A stretch of DNA of 42,999 nt from Methylococcaceae bacterium (GCA_014191975.1 BJHG01000010.1:1-42999); one strand, 5' to 3'. Positions 18,884-27,964 are shown, counted from the stretch's first letter. Notes: generated from the sequence alone by a model not told the origin. A program made the numbers and translations.

Positions 18884-18953
18884 GTGTCCAAAATACGTCG
18901 AAATCGCTACACTATGCAGCACTTAACTTTAAAATCTCAAGAAAGGAAAAATT

Positions 18954-20207
18954 ATGTTTAAAAAATCAATGACGATTGCCGATTTCGACAACGAATTACA
19001 CCAAGCTATTCAAGATGAACACCAACGCCAAGAAGATCATATCGAATTAATTGCATCTGAAAACTACGCTAGCCCTCGTGTTTTGGAAGCGCAAGGCTCA
19101 CAACTCACCAATAAATACGCTGAAGGTTATCCAGGAAAACGTTATTACGGTGGTTGTGAATTCGTCGATAAAGTGGAGCAATTAGCAATTGACCGAGCCA
19201 AAGAATTATTCGGAGCTTATTACGCAAACGTACAACCGCATTCAGGTTCGCAAGCAAACATGGCTGTTTTCATGGCATTATTGCAACCACATGACACTAT
19301 TTTGGGTTTAAGTTTGGCAGATGGTGGACATTTAACGCATGGTGCGAAACCGAATTTTTCAGGAAAAATTTATAACGCTATTCAATATGGTTTAAATGCT
19401 AAAACAGGTGAAATTGATTATGATCAAGTTGAACGCCTTGCAGTTGAACATAAACCAAAAATGATTGTTGCAGGTTTTTCAGCGTATTCGCGTGTTTGGG
19501 ATTGGCAACGTTTCCGCGATATTGCGGACAAAGTCGGTGCGTATTTGTTTGTTGATATGGCGCATGTTGCAGGTTTAGTGGCGGCAGGTTTATATCCGAA
19601 TCCAGTTCCAATTGCTGATGTTGTAACAAGTACGACACATAAATCGTTGCGTGGTCCACGCGGCGGAATTATTTTGTGTAAAAGTAATCCAGAACTTGAG
19701 AAAAAGTTTGATTCCAACATTTTTCCTGGTATTCAAGGTGGTCCATTAATGCACGTTATCGCGGCAAAAGCGGTCGCGTTTAAAGAGGCAATGGAACCTG
19801 ATTTCAAAATTTATCAGCAACAAGTTATCGATAATGCACGAGCAATGGCAAAAGTGTTTATAGCACGCGGTTTCGAAGTGGTTTCAGGTGGTACGGATGA
19901 CCATTTGATGTTGGTATCGTTAATTGCTAAAGGAATTACAGGCAAGGCGGCTGATGCGGCATTAGGTAAAGCGCATATAACAGTAAATAAAAACGCGGTA
20001 CCGAATGATCCACAATCGCCGTTTGTAACCAGTGGCATTCGTGTCGGAACACCTGCACCGACAACGCGAGGATTTAAAGAAGTAGAAGTCACCGATATTG
20101 CAAATTGGATGTGTGACGTAATGGAAAATATGGAAGATGAAAATGTGATTGCAGTCGTGCGTGAAAAAGTTGCCATGTTGTGTGCAAAATTTCCTGTTTA
20201 CAGTTAA
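18954..20207 (+). CDS. glyA: Serine hydroxymethyltransferase
   Basis: GlyA interconverts serine and glycine with transfer of the one-carbon unit to tetrahydrofolate. The PLP-binding lysine is Lys230 in [27 protein letters not shown] and [14 protein letters not shown] near the N terminus are typical, and 417 residues is the normal length. AGAAAGGAAAAATT gives a good ribosome site. It supplies one-carbon units for purines, thymidylate and methionine and may feed formaldehyde-derived carbon into serine in a methylotroph. It is a single gene whose end overlaps the convergent DUF4381 gene by 4 bp, with no terminator visible between them. Confidence 0.97.
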   Translation: MFKKSMTIADFDNELHQAIQDEHQRQEDHIELIASENYASPRVLEAQGSQLTNKYAEGYPGKRYYGGCEFVDKVEQLAIDRAKELFGAYYANVQPHSGSQANMAVFMALLQPHDTILGLSLADGGHLTHGAKPNFSGKIYNAIQYGLNAKTGEIDYDQVERLAVEHKPKMIVAGFSAYSRVWDWQRFRDIADKVGAYLFVDMAHVAGLVAAGLYPNPVPIADVVTSTTHKSLRGPRGGIILCKSNPELEKKFDSNIFPGIQGGPLMHVIAAKAVAFKEAMEPDFKIYQQQVIDNARAMAKVFIARGFEVVSGGTDDHLMLVSLIAKGITGKAADAALGKAHITVNKNAVPNDPQSPFVTSGIRVGTPAPTTRGFKEVEVTDIANWMCDVMENMEDENVIAVVREKVAMLCAKFPVYS

Positions 20208-20674
20208 TATTTTTGCGCGTTTAACCACATTTTTGCTAAGTCAAATAAAGCCGCCAAATCAACATCTGGCGGTAATTTTTTTTGATAAGGTGTGTCTACT
20301 AAACAACGTCCTATGCCATTTTTAAACGGCGTATCTTTGAGCGAGCTATCTAAATAATCCAACCAAACTCGTCCTGTTAATCCAGCTATATTCGTTTCTG
20401 AATCAGAACTCATCGCAACACGACGCAACAACCCCGATAACTCAACGACTTTTTCTAAGGGTGTTAGAACATTATTAGTTTGTAATTGTTTGAGTAGTTT
20501 TTTTGCTTCTTTTACAGCAGTTTTTTGAAAAAATTGTTGGATTAACACAATTGCAAAATAACTGATAATCGGAACGAAAATAATCAATAACCACCAGCCA
20601 ATAGCAGGTGGAAACCAACCGATTGTTTCCGGTAAATGGATATCTCTAAGAGGTAACTCTTCTATTTTTGGCAT
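20204..20674 (-). CDS. DUF4381 membrane protein
   Basis: The 156-residue protein has the DUF4381 pattern: a short N-terminal [22 protein letters not shown], a membrane helix (about residues 25-47) and a cytoplasmic helical domain with [10 protein letters not shown] and [12 protein letters not shown]. The family is nearly always encoded beside a MoxR ATPase, a DUF58 protein and von Willebrand A proteins, a set thought to act as a chaperone-like or envelope stress system. Here only DUF58 remains, 10 bp upstream. The biochemical function is unknown. Confidence 0.85.
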   Translation of the reverse strand: MPKIEELPLRDIHLPETIGWFPPAIGWWLLIIFVPIISYFAIVLIQQFFQKTAVKEAKKLLKQLQTNNVLTPLEKVVELSGLLRRVAMSSDSETNIAGLTGRVWLDYLDSSLKDTPFKNGIGRCLVDTPYQKKLPPDVDLAALFDLAKMWLNAQKY

Positions 20675-20684
20675 AATAAAACCG

Positions 20685-21581
20685 TTAAATTCTTAAACAA
20701 GCCAATACATCGGCTAGTGTATTTATAGAAATACAAATCATCCCATGTTGTTTAGCTAAGTGCTGTAAATGTTGTTCTTTTTCTAAAAAACGTTGCTCAT
20801 AATCTCGTGCTTGTTTTTCATTCATATCGACAATGATACTTTCAGAATTTTGCGTAAAACGATATTGCCCAGATTTAGGCAGATTTTTTTCCAGTTCATC
20901 ATAAATAAAAATTAAAACTACATCGCAATGTTGTGAAAGTTTCGTGAGTTGTGTTTCTGCATGAGGTGTTAAACCTCTAAAATCACTTATTATATAAAGC
21001 AAACTACTTGGACGAGCATGATGCAATAAACGATTTAAAATGGGTTCTAAATTATCGTGTGGTGCTTGATTTAAATTTTCTTTCGGATTTACTAGAGCAT
21101 TCAAAAAATGCAATACCGCTTGTTTACCATTTTGGGGTTTTAATTCTTGACAATGTGTATCAAAAAAAAGTTGCCCACCAATCCGGTCACCATGATGGTG
21201 TGCTGTCCATGCTAATAATGCTGCTAATTTTGCTGCCAAAACGGATTTGAAAACACCGCGTGTTGCAAATTGCATTGCAGAGCGTTGATCAACGGAAATA
21301 AAAACAGGACGTTCGCGTTCTTCTCTGAATAATTTTATGTAAGTTTTTCCCGTTCGCGCTGTGACACGCCAATCTATGCTGCGAACATCGTCGCCTGCTT
21401 GATATAAACGGTTTTCATCGAATTCCATCCCGCGCCCTTTGAATCGTGAAACGTAACCGCCATTTTGTTTGGCTTTAATTTTACTGCGATGAAGTTTTAA
21501 GGCAGTGGCAGGACGTGCTAAATCGACCAGAATTTTTAACGAAAAAGTTGTATTTGGAGATGACGAAACATTCGAGGACAT
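20685..21581 (-). CDS. DUF58 domain protein of the MoxR-associated set
   Basis: The 298-residue soluble protein carries the DUF58 core motif GRGMEFDENRLYQAGDDVRS followed by IDWRVTARTGKTYIKLFREE. A vWA-like domain comes next (PVFISVDQRSAM, then LLYIISDFRG). These proteins are partners of MoxR-type AAA ATPases. No MoxR gene precedes it: the upstream neighbour is an OmpA-family gene 79 bp away. No vWA gene follows DUF4381 either, so the cluster is incomplete here. Confidence 0.88.
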   Translation of the reverse strand: MSSNVSSSPNTTFSLKILVDLARPATALKLHRSKIKAKQNGGYVSRFKGRGMEFDENRLYQAGDDVRSIDWRVTARTGKTYIKLFREERERPVFISVDQRSAMQFATRGVFKSVLAAKLAALLAWTAHHHGDRIGGQLFFDTHCQELKPQNGKQAVLHFLNALVNPKENLNQAPHDNLEPILNRLLHHARPSSLLYIISDFRGLTPHAETQLTKLSQHCDVVLIFIYDELEKNLPKSGQYRFTQNSESIIVDMNEKQARDYEQRFLEKEQHLQHLAKQHGMICISINTLADVLACLRI

Positions 21582-21660
21582 AATGTGTGCTTACAGGTTT
21601 TAAACACTAATTTAAAAAGCCAAAGTTTTACGTTCGGCTATTTTTCAATGTTTATTGAAA

Positions 21661-22722
21661 TTAGTTACCTAACCAAATTAATTCGACACGACGATTGCGT
21701 GAACGTCCTTCTTCGGTAGTGTTTTCAGTAATAGGATGATTTTCACCATAACCATGAGCAGTTAATTTGTTTGAAACGCCTTTTAGTTTCAAATAAACCG
21801 CAACGGATAATGAGCGTTTTTGCGATAAATGTTTATTATATTGGTCTGTGCCTTCGCTGCTGGTGTGTCCTTGAACGTCCAAATCATTTTTTTGTGGATA
21901 TGCAATTAAACTTGCTGCCACGCCATCTAAAATAATTTTCGCGTTCGATGTTAGTTCGGCGGAATCAAATTTGAACTGCACACCTTTAATGTCTAAGCTA
22001 ATTGGGCAACCTTGCGTGTCTACTTTTGCACCTACAATCGTTCCAGGGCATTGGTCTAAACAATTATTGATGCCGTCGTGATCATCGTCACGAGTTGAAC
22101 AATCTGCAACAGGTGTTGGACGTACAGCAACAGGCAATTCAATTTTCGGTTGTGGTTTTTCTGCTTTTTCACCTAATGGAATTACAAATCCAACGTTGAC
22201 CGTCATGTCGTGAAAGTCTTCGCTATCGGTGTGATTGTCATTATTACTGAAGTTGTTGTTATAGCGATAACGCACGTCATTGCGAAGAAAGAAACCTTCA
22301 CAGATTTCATAAGTAAAACCAACACCTGCCTCACCAATAAAGCCAATGTGATCAACGTTTGGTGAACTTGTATTTGCAACCCCTGCGCCCAGGACGGCAT
22401 ACGGCGAAAATTTGTCACGGAAGAAATAGTATTGCAAATCGGCGGTGCCACCTGCCATATTAACGTTGCCAGAATTCGGCCTAGAAATTTTGCCATAATC
22501 TTGATAAAAACCTTTTAATTCAACGTTAAAATGTTCATTCAATATTTTACCAACCGCTAAACCGCCGCCCCAACCATCGTTGGTGTTGCGATTACTATCT
22601 GTCAAAACGAATGAACCGTAAGGTGCAACATACCAACGTGTATCTGAATCATCGTTTGCTTGCACCAAAACTGGCGTAACTAATAAGACTAAAATTGCCA
22701 TCGTTAAATACTTTTTAATCAT
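21661..22722 (-). CDS. OmpA/OprF-type outer-membrane protein
   Basis: The 353-residue product has a signal peptide (about residues 1-22, cleaved after VQA), an eight-strand barrel-like region (about 25-185, many alternating aromatic residues), a short Pro-rich hinge, a calcium-binding TSP3 repeat DDDHDGINNCLDQCPGT with two cysteines, and a C-terminal OmpA peptidoglycan-binding domain. In that last domain FDSAELTSNAKIILDGVA and VQGHTSSEGTDQYNKHLSQK are clear. Such proteins anchor the outer membrane to the cell wall and may act as slow porins. GGGCTTTCAT upstream gives a moderate ribosome site. It is probably monocistronic. Confidence 0.92.
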   Translation of the reverse strand: MIKKYLTMAILVLLVTPVLVQANDDSDTRWYVAPYGSFVLTDSNRNTNDGWGGGLAVGKILNEHFNVELKGFYQDYGKISRPNSGNVNMAGGTADLQYYFFRDKFSPYAVLGAGVANTSSPNVDHIGFIGEAGVGFTYEICEGFFLRNDVRYRYNNNFSNNDNHTDSEDFHDMTVNVGFVIPLGEKAEKPQPKIELPVAVRPTPVADCSTRDDDHDGINNCLDQCPGTIVGAKVDTQGCPISLDIKGVQFKFDSAELTSNAKIILDGVAASLIAYPQKNDLDVQGHTSSEGTDQYNKHLSQKRSLSVAVYLKLKGVSNKLTAHGYGENHPITENTTEEGRSRNRRVELIWLGN

Positions 22723-22740
22723 ATGAAAGCCCTTTGTTTT

Positions 22741-23289
22741 TTAAAATAAACCTAGCTGTACTTGTGCAACTTCAGACATCATTTCACGTGACCAAGGTGG
22801 ATCTAGCACGACTTCAATATTGACGCTTGCCACACTTTCCAATGCTTTAATGCCTTTTTCTACGTCGCTTTGAATCACAGGTCCCATACCACAACCTGGT
22901 GCGGTAAGTGTCATTATAACATGAACGTGATAATGGTCATTCGCAACAGGATTCACGGAACAACTGTAAATCAATCCCAAATCCACCACATTGACAGGAA
23001 TTTCGGGATCATAAACTGTTTTCATTACTTCCCAGCAATTTTGTTCAACGGCTTGAGCGGTATTTTCACTGACTAACATTGCGGAATGATGCTCTTCTTT
23101 GCCAAGTGCGTCTGCATCTTTTCCCGCAATCCGAACCAAATGTCCATAGGGTGTCAAAACCGTGAAATTATCGCCCAGTGCTTGATGTAATACGACCATT
23201 TCACCCGCGTTTAATTTACCAATATGCCCGTCTGGAATCGTAATAATATCTACGTCGCGGGTTAAGATAATGCTTTCTTTTTCTGCCAT
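22741..23289 (-). CDS. sufT: Fe-S assembly protein SufT
   Basis: SufT is a DUF59/MIP18-family protein involved in maturing iron-sulfur proteins. The 182-residue length and the N-terminal extension (ILTRDVDIITIPDGHIGKLN) fit the long SufT form. It is followed by the DUF59 domain: TVYDPEIPVNVVDLGLIYS, then MTLTAPGCGMGPVI with the family cysteine, and DPPWSREMMSE. It is usually found with the suf operon, but no other suf gene lies here. The upstream SDR gene ends 15 bp away, so the two may share a transcript. Confidence 0.9.
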   Translation of the reverse strand: MAEKESIILTRDVDIITIPDGHIGKLNAGEMVVLHQALGDNFTVLTPYGHLVRIAGKDADALGKEEHHSAMLVSENTAQAVEQNCWEVMKTVYDPEIPVNVVDLGLIYSCSVNPVANDHYHVHVIMTLTAPGCGMGPVIQSDVEKGIKALESVASVNIEVVLDPPWSREMMSEVAQVQLGLF

Positions 23290-23304
23290 GATTATATTTA
23301 AAAG

Positions 23305-24033
23305 TTAGATTTTGAAATGATTAGCGTGAATGGTTTGTCCTGTTATGCCTAAACTTTTTTGACCAAATAAATAATGGTAAATTGTTTCCAATGTTGTCAT
23401 TGCAGGAAGTTTCGATTTCTCTTCGGCCGGATAAGCACGTTTTCGCAATGGTGAATCTACAGGGCAGGGAATTAAAGTATTAACCCGAATTTTTTTACCA
23501 CCTTCGAGTTCTTCAGCTAAAACATGTGCTAATCCTTCCATTGCGACTTTTGAAATGCCGTAAGCACCAGAATAGGCCGGAGCTAAACGCGCCGATGAAT
23601 CTGAGGTGAAAACGATTGATGCGTTCTCCGCTTTTTGCAGAACAGGTAACAAAACGCCGGTTAATAAAAAGGGGGCATTCAAATTCACATTTAATGTATG
23701 TCCCCATTCTTTTGTGCCATGTTGAATCAAGGGTGTGAACGAACTAAATTCAACCGCTGAATGTAATAAACCGTGTAATACGCCGTATGTTTCGTCGATT
23801 TTCTGTGCGAGTTCCGCGTAATCATTTTCTGTTGCACCTGCTAAATCGAACGGATACATAATTGGTTCAGCACCACTTTCGATTAAAATTTGGTCATAAA
23901 TGGCTTCGAGTTTTGGCAAGTTTTTGTCGAGTAAGATGATTTTTGCCCCCGCTTTTGCGAGTGTCAAAGCGGCTGTTGAACCTAGACCACCAGCCGCACC
24001 AGTGATTAAAATAACGTGATTTTCTAATGACAT
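23305..24033 (-). CDS. Short-chain dehydrogenase/reductase, YciK-like
   Basis: The 242-residue classical SDR has the nucleotide-binding motif TGAAGGLG (residues 11-18), a catalytic serine in FTSDSSA (144-147) and YxxxK as Tyr158 and Lys162. The form of the sequence (VILITGAAGGLG, LHSAVEFSSFTPL, PAYSGAYGISKVAMEGL) resembles YciK-family oxidoreductases, whose substrate is unknown. It lies upstream of sufT on the same strand. The divergent yraN gene is 153 bp away. Confidence 0.87.
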   Translation of the reverse strand: MSLENHVILITGAAGGLGSTAALTLAKAGAKIILLDKNLPKLEAIYDQILIESGAEPIMYPFDLAGATENDYAELAQKIDETYGVLHGLLHSAVEFSSFTPLIQHGTKEWGHTLNVNLNAPFLLTGVLLPVLQKAENASIVFTSDSSARLAPAYSGAYGISKVAMEGLAHVLAEELEGGKKIRVNTLIPCPVDSPLRKRAYPAEEKSKLPAMTTLETIYHYLFGQKSLGITGQTIHANHFKI

Positions 24034-24186
24034 AATGTATTTTTTTATTAATATAAAAGTGCCTATAGTTTAGCGCATTAGTAGGTTATTCGTCATGCAA
24101 CATTGAAAATTAAACACCACTACATTGCCACAAAATTATGATTTAATGCGAAATAACAATTAAGCAATTTGAAGGTTATCGAATAA

Positions 24187-24549
24187 ATGAAGGCACTGAA
24201 AACTAAACCTGCACATTTAATAAGTGGCGAACAAGCCGAGCAAAAAGCATGTGATTTTTTAATAGCACAAGGTTTGATTCTTGTGGAGCGTAATTTTCGA
24301 TCACCTTATGGCGAACTTGATTTAATTATGATGGATGGTGTAACGCTGGTCATTGTAGAAGTACGTTTTCGTAAAAATGCGAAATTTGGTAGTGCCTTAG
24401 AAAGTGTGACATATGCAAAACAGGTGAAAGTCAGTGCAACGACGGAGGTTTATTTGAGTACATTAGAAAGTGAAATGCCACGAATGCGTTTTGATGTTGT
24501 GGGGATTTTAGGTGACGGTGATTTACAGTGGGTAAAAAATGCGTTTTAA
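24187..24549 (+). CDS. YraN family (UPF0102) nuclease-like protein
   Basis: The 120-residue protein has the UPF0102 pattern: GEQAEQKACDFLIAQGLILVERNFR, then PYGELDLIMMDG and LVIVEVRFRKNAKFG. The E-D-ExR arrangement is that of a small restriction-endonuclease-like fold, but activity has not been established for most members. It is a single gene, divergent from the SDR and convergent with the lytic transglycosylase gene. Confidence 0.9.
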   Translation: MKALKTKPAHLISGEQAEQKACDFLIAQGLILVERNFRSPYGELDLIMMDGVTLVIVEVRFRKNAKFGSALESVTYAKQVKVSATTEVYLSTLESEMPRMRFDVVGILGDGDLQWVKNAF

Positions 24550-24553
24550 AATT

Positions 24554-24582
24554 TAGCGACTTTCATTGATTGAAAGTCGCTA
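24554..24582. terminator. Inverted repeat between yraN and the lytic transglycosylase gene
   Basis: A perfect 12-bp stem, TAGCGACTTTCA with TGAAAGTCGCTA, has a five-base loop and lies between two convergent genes. No strong T run follows on the plus strand; on the minus strand AAATTTTAAAA follows. It is probably a weak two-way terminator. Confidence 0.55.
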
Positions 24583-24604
24583 TAGAGACAACACACCCGA
24601 GGTT

Positions 24605-26014
24605 TTAGATTTTTTTATGAAGGGTATTTTTTGTTGGCACAATATCCGCTACGTTAATAGTAGATGTTTTTGCACTAACTTTTATATTTTTTGTCGTAGC
24701 CATTTTGTTATTCATTGAAACTTTTTTTGCTAGTTCAATAACGCCATTTTTCTGGATTGTAACCGAATTTCCTTTTACATTCTCTTTATTTTTTGATGTT
24801 GTGGTAACCGCTGATTTTTTATCGTTTGCATCAGATTTTTTTACAATCAACAATGCTTTAACACTCTGTTTTGAAGTTACTTTTACAATTTTTTTAATCG
24901 TTTCAGCTTTTACTTTGTGATTTACTGTTGTTGATTTTGTTTCGTAAATCGCAGTGCTTTCGTCGTCACCAGCGGGGTAACTTTCAGAAACCCATTTTTC
25001 AAATGGTAATTGCGCCAAGTTTTCTTTAAATGATTCGGCTTTCTCAACTGGAATTAACAAACGACGTGGTCCAGAACCTTCAGGCGCTGTTTTTGATTTA
25101 TTGAAAGCAGGATTCAAGTTTAAAAAATCGTGTAATGACATATTTGCCATTTCAGCCGCCTTGTTCAAGTTTAGCTGTGAATCTAAATTCACGACCTCGA
25201 AATAAGGTTTGTTTGGAATTTGATGTAAATTAACATTGTACTTTTCGGCGTGTGCAAAAATTTGTGCAATCGCTAATAAACGCGGAACATAGTTAGCGGT
25301 TTCATCAGGCATTCTTAAGGACCAATAATCTGTCGGGATATTGTTGCCTTCGTTACGTTCAATAGATTTTTTGACGTTACCTTTACCCCAATTATATGAG
25401 GCAAGTGCAAGTAACCAATCACCGTCAAAACTTTGACTGAGTTGTTTCAAATAAGTCGTTGCAGCTTTTGTTGAAGCATAAACATCACGGCGACCGTCGT
25501 ACCAATCGTTTTGTTGCAAACCAAACATCCGACCTGTCGCTGGCATAAATTGCCATAAACCTGACGCATCCATTCTGGAATTTGCATTGGGTACAAACGC
25601 ACTTTCGACAACAGGCAATAACGCTAGTTCACCCGGAATGTTTTTGGCCTCAATTTCATTGAGGATAAGGTGTAAATAAGGTTCAGCACGGTGTTGAATC
25701 GTATTTAATGCTTGTGGATGATTTAAATACCAATCAATTTCACGATTAATACGTTCATTCTCAATTTTTGGTAGAGAATATAAAGATAGTAACCGCTCCC
25801 AAACAGTATCTTTTTGGGCTGCTGCGGCTTTATTAATTTCCGTTTTGTTTATTGGTTGATAATTTTGATAGTAATGATCAACATAAGCGTTATTTTCTTC
25901 ATGAGATAGTTCTGCAACAGTCATCGCATCTTTTGCGTTGTGTGTACAGCCCGCTGCGATGAGTGTCATCAACAGTACTAATAAATTAACGTGTCTGTTT
26001 AGTTTTACTGGCAT
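24605..26014 (-). CDS. MltD-like lytic murein transglycosylase lipoprotein
   Basis: The 469-residue outer-membrane lipoprotein begins with a basic stretch and lipobox IAAGC (Cys23). The SLT domain has the catalytic Glu137 in LLPVVESAF, then ASGLWQFMPATGRMFG and LALASYNWGKGNVK. It cleaves peptidoglycan glycan strands with formation of anhydro-muropeptides, the substrates recycled by AmpG and NagZ. A LysM-like segment (VVNLDSQLNLNKAAEMA to RRLLIPVEK) follows, and the last 110 residues are a Lys-, Thr- and Val-rich low-complexity tail in place of more LysM repeats. The start at 26014 is chosen because TATAAT overlaps an upstream ATG at 26047 and AAGG precedes 26014. As in E. coli, a YafS-type methyltransferase gene diverges from it. 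Confidence 0.9.
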   Translation of the reverse strand: MPVKLNRHVNLLVLLMTLIAAGCTHNAKDAMTVAELSHEENNAYVDHYYQNYQPINKTEINKAAAAQKDTVWERLLSLYSLPKIENERINREIDWYLNHPQALNTIQHRAEPYLHLILNEIEAKNIPGELALLPVVESAFVPNANSRMDASGLWQFMPATGRMFGLQQNDWYDGRRDVYASTKAATTYLKQLSQSFDGDWLLALASYNWGKGNVKKSIERNEGNNIPTDYWSLRMPDETANYVPRLLAIAQIFAHAEKYNVNLHQIPNKPYFEVVNLDSQLNLNKAAEMANMSLHDFLNLNPAFNKSKTAPEGSGPRRLLIPVEKAESFKENLAQLPFEKWVSESYPAGDDESTAIYETKSTTVNHKVKAETIKKIVKVTSKQSVKALLIVKKSDANDKKSAVTTTSKNKENVKGNSVTIQKNGVIELAKKVSMNNKMATTKNIKVSAKTSTINVADIVPTKNTLHKKI

Positions 26015-26102
26015 CATTTGACCTTTGTAGTTACGAAGTGTTTTCATTATAGTAGTTTTTAGCCCAGAATCATTAAAAATCCCTTAAAATTGAGTAGTCA
26101 TT

Positions 26103-26888
26103 ATGAAGCGTGATTTTTTATTTGCTTATTATCAAACCCCGCGTGGGAAATTATTAAAAGAGCTTGAAGTCGCTTATTTAAAGCGTTCTATTACAGTTGG
26201 ATGTCAGCAAGTTATTTTACAAATTGGCGGATTGGGTTGGGAAAATGAATTTATTGATTTTTCACTTTACCAACATTTTTCGGTCGTCGATGCCAAGAAT
26301 TTAGCGTGTCCTGAAGTTCATAAAATTCAAGCTAAATCCTATGCGTTACCGATTCAAAGTAATTCGGTTGATATGATTATCGTACCCCATTTACTTGAGT
26401 TTGATGCCGCACGCTTTCAAACTTTTCGAGAATTGGAGCGTATTTTGAAACCAGAAGGTATTTTGTTAGTGATGAATTTGAATCCTTGGAGTTTGTGGGT
26501 GCGTTACCAATTTTTATTAGATAAGCGGCTCGCGAATTCATGGCGTGGACATTTTATTTCGCGATCACGATTATTTGATTGGTTGAAGCTCTTGAATTTT
26601 GAAGTCACCAATAAAACGGAATTTTATTTAGATTCCACTAAAACTAAAAATGGTTTGGACGCATTAAATAGCTTTTCATTATCATCTACAGCGTATGCGG
26701 TGAAAGCGATTAAACGCCGATTTAATCCAATTTCGATGGCAAAAGTTAATACTTTTATGCCACGTTTAGCGGTGGCGAATCCACTGGCGGCGAGAGTTAA
26801 ACATGAAAAAAGTTGTCACTATTTGAAAACGTTGTTTGCATTTTTTAAAATTTCTTCGTCACAAAAAAAGGAAAAAATTCATGATTAA
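26103..26888 (+). CDS. SAM-dependent methyltransferase, YafS-like
   Basis: This 261-residue class I methyltransferase-like protein has a weakened SAM site (QVILQIGGLGWENEF), an acidic second loop (FSVVDAKNL), and the post-motif IVPHLLEFDAARFQTFRELERILKPEGILLVMNLNPWS seen in two adjoining blocks. This fits the methyltransferase type 11 family and the YafS group adjacent to mltD and gloB. The substrate is unknown. The divergent position relative to the MltD-like gene is conserved in E. coli. Its last 8 bp overlap the start of the small accessory gene at 26881, so the accessory region abuts its stop codon. Confidence 0.85.
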   Translation: MKRDFLFAYYQTPRGKLLKELEVAYLKRSITVGCQQVILQIGGLGWENEFIDFSLYQHFSVVDAKNLACPEVHKIQAKSYALPIQSNSVDMIIVPHLLEFDAARFQTFRELERILKPEGILLVMNLNPWSLWVRYQFLLDKRLANSWRGHFISRSRLFDWLKLLNFEVTNKTEFYLDSTKTKNGLDALNSFSLSSTAYAVKAIKRRFNPISMAKVNTFMPRLAVANPLAARVKHEKSCHYLKTLFAFFKISSSQKKEKIHD

Positions 26889-27447
26889 ACCCATCAAATT
26901 CGATTTAAAACTCAACAACGGCGAAACGCTTCGCACATTAGACGATTTGAAAAACAATTTATCGCCCGAATTATTTGAGCATTTTCAATCAGGAAAATTA
27001 GCGAAATGGTTGCGAGTTCGGAAATTGCAAGAACAAGCTAACGCTGTTGAAAAATTACTTGCTGAAATCCACGACCGCGAAGTGCAATCATTCAAAGGTT
27101 TGATTGAATTATTTGGTGGTGAAGCAGATGTTGATTCATTGCGAACTATGATTGCTGAACGTAAAAAGATGTTGCCTTCTGGTAAAAATGTGGATGATGA
27201 GATTGAACAATTAAAAAATGAGAACTCTTTTTTACAATCAAAAATAGAAAAATATGAAAGTTGTCACAACGAGTTAACCAAAGTGTTTAAAGAATTCTTT
27301 GATGTTTTTGATACAGCAAAAAAATCGCTGGTTACTTTCAATCTTTTTACAGACGCAACAGAATTAGTTCCATTGGAAATTAAAATAAAATCAAAACTAG
27401 AAGATTTAAAAATCACACTTGGAAAAACTATGAATTCAACTGACTAA
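26881..27447 (+). CDS. Small coiled-coil protein with HFxSGKLAKWL motif (copy 1, intact)
   Basis: I do not recognise a named family. The 188-residue protein has an N-terminal domain (about 1-70) with the pattern LNNGETLRTLDDLKNNLSPE, then LFEHFQSGKLAKWLRVRKL, and a charged coiled-coil C-terminal part. There is no signal peptide or membrane segment. The start at 26881 is supported by AAAAGGAAAAAATTC, and the homologous copy at 30709 begins at the same residue. It overlaps the end of the methyltransferase gene by 8 bp. The C-terminal halves of the two copies differ while the first 60 codons are close, so the N-terminal domain is probably the shared adaptor part. Role unknown. Confidence 0.75.
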   Translation: MIKPIKFDLKLNNGETLRTLDDLKNNLSPELFEHFQSGKLAKWLRVRKLQEQANAVEKLLAEIHDREVQSFKGLIELFGGEADVDSLRTMIAERKKMLPSGKNVDDEIEQLKNENSFLQSKIEKYESCHNELTKVFKEFFDVFDTAKKSLVTFNLFTDATELVPLEIKIKSKLEDLKITLGKTMNSTD

Positions 27448-27452
27448 AATTT

Positions 27453-27494
27453 ATGACCAACATCGAAAACCTCTACACCGCCATTCGCATTTAA
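27453..27494 (+). pseudogene. Relic of an ATPase gene start (copy 1)
   Basis: The 13-codon frame MTNIENLYTAIRI and stop matches the first codons of the longer relic at 27755 (MTNTENLYNDIRAHIESH). The match stops exactly after ATTCGC, where a deletion must have removed the rest. It lies between the small coiled-coil gene and the antitoxin-like gene. Confidence 0.55.
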
Positions 27495-27507
27495 AAAAGG
27501 AAAAACC

Positions 27508-27738
27508 ATGTCTGCCGAAGCGATTACAACCGTCGTTAAAATGATGGAAACCTTACCCGATTATGCACAATCTCAAGTGATTGAATATGTCAAAAATTAC
27601 ATTGCCGATTTACAAGACGAATTGCGTTGGGATGAAAATTTTAAGAGAACAGAAAGCTCTTTAATTCAAAAAGCACGATTAGCGAAACAACAAATTGCCG
27701 AAGGTAAAGCGCAACAGTTGAATCCTGCTTTTTACTAA
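27508..27738 (+). CDS. Antitoxin-like small protein
   Basis: The 76-residue protein has a form common among VapB/DUF2281-like antitoxin candidates: an N-terminal helix pair (TTVVKMMETLPDYAQSQVIE, YVKNYIADLQDELRWDENF) and a C-terminal helix with KARLAKQQIAEGKAQ. AAAAAAGGAAAAACC gives a strong ribosome site. No toxin gene follows; the next reading frame is a truncated ATPase. It may be an orphan antitoxin. The assignment is by general resemblance only. Confidence 0.6.
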   Translation: MSAEAITTVVKMMETLPDYAQSQVIEYVKNYIADLQDELRWDENFKRTESSLIQKARLAKQQIAEGKAQQLNPAFY

Positions 27739-27754
27739 TTCTGAGAAAAACAAA

Positions 27755-27925
27755 ATGACTAACACCGAAAACCTCTATAACGACATTCGCGCCCACATCG
27801 AATCACATTATCCGCTGTTGTATTTAGTGACTTTTGAAGCACAAAACGCCGATGCGTTAATTCGCCGACTTGCCGCAGATGACAATCGCAAAATTTTTGA
27901 ATGGAATTTAGCGCCTGGAATGTAG
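27755..27925 (+). pseudogene. Truncated 5' end of a probable Ycf46-like AAA ATPase gene (copy 2)
   Basis: The 56-codon frame reads MTNTENLYNDIRAHIESHYP, then LLYLVTFEAQNADALIRRLA and ends KIFEWNLAPGM before TAG at 27923. The order of features (short helix, ARYP-like turn, LLYLVTFE strand, RKIFEWNLA) is that of the N-terminal domain of Ycf46-type AAA ATPases. In that family the sequence would continue with RG and the ATPase domain, and here none follows. It is read as a remnant; the family call is from memory of such N termini. The end of the frame is followed by an intrinsic terminator. Confidence 0.55.
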
Positions 27926-27964
27926 AGGTAAAGCCGTGATCCATCGCCAACGAATAACATAGTT

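Noticed and set aside
19399..20228. Several minus-strand open frames within glyA
   Set aside because: They lie wholly or almost wholly opposite an intact, conserved glyA and match nothing.
26836..26880. Upstream extension of the small coiled-coil gene by 15 residues
   Set aside because: The extension lies inside the methyltransferase gene, and the paralogue at 30709 begins at the internal ATG, which has a good ribosome site.
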